Assembly (NCBI GenBank): GCA_024691475.1
Contig: JAILNP010000026.1
Location: forward strand, 1 to 64,000
Source of the DNA: Denitrobacterium sp024691475
Lineage (GTDB): Bacteria > Actinomycetota > Coriobacteriia > Coriobacteriales > Eggerthellaceae
Direction of reading: 5' to 3'
DNA: 64,000 bases
In this document: positions 61,230 to 64,000 of the stretch, piece by piece
How the letters are laid out: each line of letters begins with the position of its first letter
How positions within the stretch are numbered: the first letter of the stretch is position 1
The notes under the pieces: model-generated
The model's database searches: none
What the model was told of the DNA's origin: nothing
What the model saw: the letters and a program-made list of their open reading frames with translations, nothing else
Program-made: the position numbers and the translations under genes

Positions 61230-61342
61230 CTCCGTCGTAATTACGCGCCCCATTTGCTGACCGCCTTGGCGCATGTCGCGAATGAATGCGCTCAAGTGCG
61301 GTATCATTTCCCTATATTCGTCCAGGGAGAAAGGGATGCTGC

Positions 61343-61660
61343 ATGGGAAAGCGTGCCGAAGAAGCATTGGATATTGCCACGATTGACGACCTGAAGACGT
61401 ATCTTCGTGTGAGTCACGCGGCGTATATGCAGGTAGGGGTGTATACGTACTACCTTACCGATGTCAATTCGCACGCATGGCGCGTGCAAGACACCAACGA
61501 GTTGAACGAGAAGGCGCATTACGTCGATTGCTCCGACTTGGTTCCCACGATCGACGAGTTCCTGCACGTCCCCTTTACGGAAGAAGGCGAGAGCATCGAG
61601 GACCTGTTTTCCGATGCCACGTTCTTCGCGAGCGAAGGCTCTGTCAAGGATTTCGACTAG
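61343..61660 (+). CDS. hypothetical acidic protein
   Basis: A 105-residue acidic, soluble protein that I do not recognise. The middle is rich in Tyr (HAAYMQVGVYTYYLTDVNSHAWRV) and the C-terminus in Asp/Glu. The start at 61343 lies just after AGAAAGGGA. A TATCAT box at 61302-61307 may be its promoter, and a terminator follows, so it is a single-gene unit. Confidence 0.6.
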   Translation: MGKRAEEALDIATIDDLKTYLRVSHAAYMQVGVYTYYLTDVNSHAWRVQDTNELNEKAHYVDCSDLVPTIDEFLHVPFTEEGESIEDLFSDATFFASEGSVKDFD

Positions 61661-61672
61661 ATGCCAATTGCC

Positions 61673-61707
61673 AAGCCGGGGAGTGCTGCGCCCCGGCTTT
61701 TCTATTT
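61673..61707. terminator. terminator between the hypothetical gene and the module 4 LuxR gene
   Basis: AAGCCGGGG (61673-61681) pairs with CCCCGGCTT (61691-61699), followed by TTCTATTTT. It serves the plus strand and overlaps the end of the convergent LuxR gene. Confidence 0.85.
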
Positions 61708-63162
61708 TCTGCTCGCGCGCTGTTCCGAAACGTCTTCCACTAGGTCGATGAGCGATTGCTTTCCGTCGACGCCCAGCTTCCGGTAGATGTTGCGCACGTG
61801 CGTCTTTACGGTGCTCTGAGACAGCGTGAGCTTGTCTTGGATGTAGGGAACCGAACGACCGTAGGCCAGATACAGCATGACCTCGCTCTCGCGGGCGGAA
61901 AGCGAATGCTCTTCGGCGAGCGAACTGCAGGCGTCTTCCAGGCTATCGTGATGATCGGGTTCCTGCACGTCGATGAGCTGCAGGGCTTCGATGGATGTGA
62001 ACACGAACGACTGGGCGAATGCCAAAAGCAGGGCGCAGAAGGCGAACAGGATGATGGTTGCCGCTTGAATGCCCTGTTCGGAGACTTGCACCGTATAGCC
62101 TGCGGCAAGGTAGCCTGCGAGCGCGGCGAGCCATTCCGTGGCGCATGCACGCGCAAGCACGTCGAGGGGCGATCTGCCCGAACGCGATACCAAATCGGCG
62201 TTCAGGTACCACAGGAACAAGTCGAGCAGCACGAACCCCAGCGTAGCGAATGCGCAGGCGAACGCGTAGTATTCCCTGGGTACGATGAGGGCGAGGACAG
62301 TGCCCGCCATGAGGGCGAAGGTTCCCGCTTGGCTGAACCGCTTGAGCATGTGCGTGGGCGTAACGCGCGCGGCAATCGTGAAGGCCAGAATGGAGGCCGC
62401 GAGCGCGCCGAGCATCATGCACGAGGCTCCTCCCGTTGCCTGGCCCGCGAAATCCCATGCATAGAGCGCTCCGAGCGCGGCGCCCCAGGCAAAGCTTACG
62501 CAAATCATGAAGATGAGCAGGCGCGTGGGGGCCTTTCCGCTGGTGGGGTCGACGCGGCGGAACGACGGTGGCCGTTGCTTCGCGTTTCTGGTGCCTGCCA
62601 GGATGATGGTTCCCATAAGGGGCAGGGCGCAGACGATGGTGCATGCCGCGAGCGGGTGCATTGCGCTGAACAGGAAGTACAGTATGCCGGCCATGAGTGC
62701 CCCGGCGGTAAGGTGAATCATGACGCGTTCCGACCGAATGCGTGACCAGACGATGTTGCCGGCAATCATGATGAAGGCGTTCGACATGCCCGCCAGGCAG
62801 GCTGCGATGGCGATGATGGGGATGCTGGAATAGGCAATGGCCGCAACGAGCAATATTGTCGCAAGCGATTCCATGCCGCCGGCGACGATGATGGCGTTCC
62901 GATTGCGCGCAATGGTTGCGAAGCGGGTGGAGCGAATAAAGAACATGCACGTATACGCGATGGCGAGGCCTGCCATGAAGAGGGGGCGCGACCATGCCGA
63001 AATGGTGGGCGAGGGCGACTCGCTGTAGATTACGGTGCCGAAAACGACGCAGAAGAGCCATGTGTAATGCGTGCCGAAGCCCAAAACCTCCCAGGCTCGA
63101 TTAGCGAAGGTACGGCTCTTTTCGCCTCCGCTATCGCACGCAAGCAATGCGCTTTCTTTCAT
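61702..63162 (-). CDS. membrane LuxR-family regulator (module 4)
   Basis: A 486-residue protein with about 12 hydrophobic spans and a C-terminal LuxR/GerE domain (SLSARESEVMLYLAYG, then LTLSQSTVKTHVRNIYRKLG). The start at 63162 has GGGAGGA; an upstream frame to 63207 lacks a signal. It diverges from the Tat flavoprotein gene at 63353. It resembles the module 3 regulator in its tail (YRKLGVDGKQSLIDLVED vs YRKLGVSSKQELMDMLEE). Confidence 0.88.
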   Translation of the reverse strand: MKESALLACDSGGEKSRTFANRAWEVLGFGTHYTWLFCVVFGTVIYSESPSPTISAWSRPLFMAGLAIAYTCMFFIRSTRFATIARNRNAIIVAGGMESLATILLVAAIAYSSIPIIAIAACLAGMSNAFIMIAGNIVWSRIRSERVMIHLTAGALMAGILYFLFSAMHPLAACTIVCALPLMGTIILAGTRNAKQRPPSFRRVDPTSGKAPTRLLIFMICVSFAWGAALGALYAWDFAGQATGGASCMMLGALAASILAFTIAARVTPTHMLKRFSQAGTFALMAGTVLALIVPREYYAFACAFATLGFVLLDLFLWYLNADLVSRSGRSPLDVLARACATEWLAALAGYLAAGYTVQVSEQGIQAATIILFAFCALLLAFAQSFVFTSIEALQLIDVQEPDHHDSLEDACSSLAEEHSLSARESEVMLYLAYGRSVPYIQDKLTLSQSTVKTHVRNIYRKLGVDGKQSLIDLVEDVSEQRASRK

Positions 63163-63352
63163 TGTTCCTCCCACCCGAATTGTACGCGAATTGGTGAAAA
63201 GGGGCATGTCGCAAAGGTCGACCTTTTAGGGTGAAATACCCAATTTTCGGTTATTCGTACTGTCTGGTCGTGGAATGCGGTGCGCGGGGGAGGCCATGAT
63301 AGGGGCGTCCGCCGGAAGGGGGCGGACAAGGGAAATTCAAGGAGGGATTTAC
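63163..63352. promoter_or_regulatory. divergent control region, module 4
   Basis: A perfect 14-bp palindrome, AAAGGTCGACCTTT (63213-63226), lies near the LuxR start and is a candidate operator. A hairpin, GTCCGCC (63307-63313) / GGCGGAC (63321-63327), precedes the Shine-Dalgarno AAGGAGGG. Confidence 0.5.
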
Positions 63353-64000
63353 ATGGCATTGGAAATGAATCGACGCGCCTTCCTATCGGGTGCTGCGCTT
63401 ACGGGTGCGGCGGCCATGATGGGGATTGCGGGCTGCAGCCCCAAGGAGCAGGCGAGCACGACTGCTTCCTCTAGTGCGGATTCCGCGTCGGGTGAGAAGA
63501 CGTATCTCGAGCAGAAGAATTACGACATTTCCGAAACGAAGGACTACGACGTTGTGGTCGTGGGCGCTGGCGGCGCTGGGATGTCGGCGGCCACGCGCGC
63601 AGCCGAACTGGGCTTGAACGTTGCCATCTTGGAGCAGCATTCCGCCACGGGTGGCACCACGATGTTCACCGAGGGCCTGTTCGCCATCAACAGCCATATT
63701 CAGAAGGAAGCGGGCAAGAATCCGCCCGATCTGGGATATGACTTGTTTACACAGGCTATGGACTACCATCATTGGTACGCCAACGGCACGTTGTTCCGCG
63801 CGTACATCGACGAGTCGGCTAACGACATCGACTGGATGGAAAGCGTGGGCATTAAGTTCAAGGGCGTCGGCACCATGTGCAACAACGAGTACAACACCTG
63901 GCATCAGTACGACTACCAGGAGGGCGAGCTTTCGGGCAAGCCCTATGTGGAGCAGTGGACGGCTGCCGTGAAGAACGCCGGCGCCGATCTGGTGCTGAAT
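63353..64000 (+). CDS. Tat-exported FAD flavoprotein reductase (module 4), 3' end beyond the window
   Basis: The first 216 codons of an exported flavoprotein. The N-terminus has a twin-arginine-like signal (NRRAFLSG) and a lipobox-like GIAGC. The FAD fold starts near residue 64 (YDVVVVGAGGAGMSAATRAAELGLNVAILEQ), with the TGGTTMFTEGLFAIN block after it. The frame is open to the last base. It is related to the proteins at 8771 and 52187. Confidence 0.85.
   Translation, partial: MALEMNRRAFLSGAALTGAAAMMGIAGCSPKEQASTTASSSADSASGEKTYLEQKNYDISETKDYDVVVVGAGGAGMSAATRAAELGLNVAILEQHSATGGTTMFTEGLFAINSHIQKEAGKNPPDLGYDLFTQAMDYHHWYANGTLFRAYIDESANDIDWMESVGIKFKGVGTMCNNEYNTWHQYDYQEGELSGKPYVEQWTAAVKNAGADLVLN

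Overview
The window (about 60% GC by eye, densely coded) reads as a chromosomal segment of a strict anaerobe of the class Coriobacteriia, most likely family Eggerthellaceae (relatives of Eggerthella, Slackia, Adlercreutzia, Denitrobacterium). The basis is the repeated pairing of membrane-spanning LuxR regulators with Tat-exported flavoprotein reductases, the selenium-dependent formate dehydrogenase, the archaeal-type IMP cyclohydrolase, and a housekeeping gene order of actinobacterial flavour. The genus is a guess: lactate permease, formate dehydrogenase-N and a pentahaem nitrite reductase would suit a Denitrobacterium-like metabolism.

Layout. 1-7000: final purine synthesis steps (AICAR formyltransferase and a separate PurO-type IMP cyclohydrolase), a J-domain membrane protein, and hisS-aspS. 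7000-15300: two regulator/target modules (LuxR + Tat flavoprotein; LuxR + YfcC-type carrier) around a bactofilin-like membrane protein. 15400-20000: a cytoplasmic NAD(P)-linked formate dehydrogenase in its cysteine form. 20000-31000: a selenium locus with selA-selB, a divergent six-gene operon (double-cubane reductase, DUF3343, YedF, cysteine-desulfurase-like protein, second DUF3343, ATP-dependent activase), an NhaC-type antiporter, selD and tRNA-Sec. 31100-37100: an HtrA protease, then pyrH-frr-uppS-cdsA-dxr. 37100-55600: an accessory respiration block with a haem-sensing membrane transcription factor, NrfA, lactate permease, formate dehydrogenase-N with its maturation genes, a third LuxR/flavoprotein module, a lysozyme-like protein and an AT-rich patch. 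55800-61700: rseP-ispG-proS, a U32 peptidase and a small unknown gene. 61700-64000: a fourth LuxR/flavoprotein module cut by the window edge.

How it fits together. Two genes are read through an in-frame TGA as selenocysteine: selD (Sec31) and fdnG (Sec201). Both have a hairpin just after the TGA, and SelA, SelB, SelD and tRNA-Sec to decode them are all encoded here. The rest of the selenium operon looks like an ATP-driven low-potential reduction module plus sulfur/selenium carrier proteins, and it sits behind a folded leader that ends in a terminator. Formate (FdnGHI) and lactate (LctP) are likely electron sources; nitrite (NrfA) and organic acceptors (Tat flavoproteins) are likely sinks. The respiration block separates dxr from rseP-ispG-proS, genes that are commonly adjacent.

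The most unusual items are the haem-c/HAMP/winged-helix one-component regulator with two perfect 20-bp palindromes upstream, the folded leader of the selenium operon, an RseP protease without a PDZ domain but with a winged-helix-like insertion, and a hairpin immediately before the Shine-Dalgarno of all four LuxR-associated target genes.
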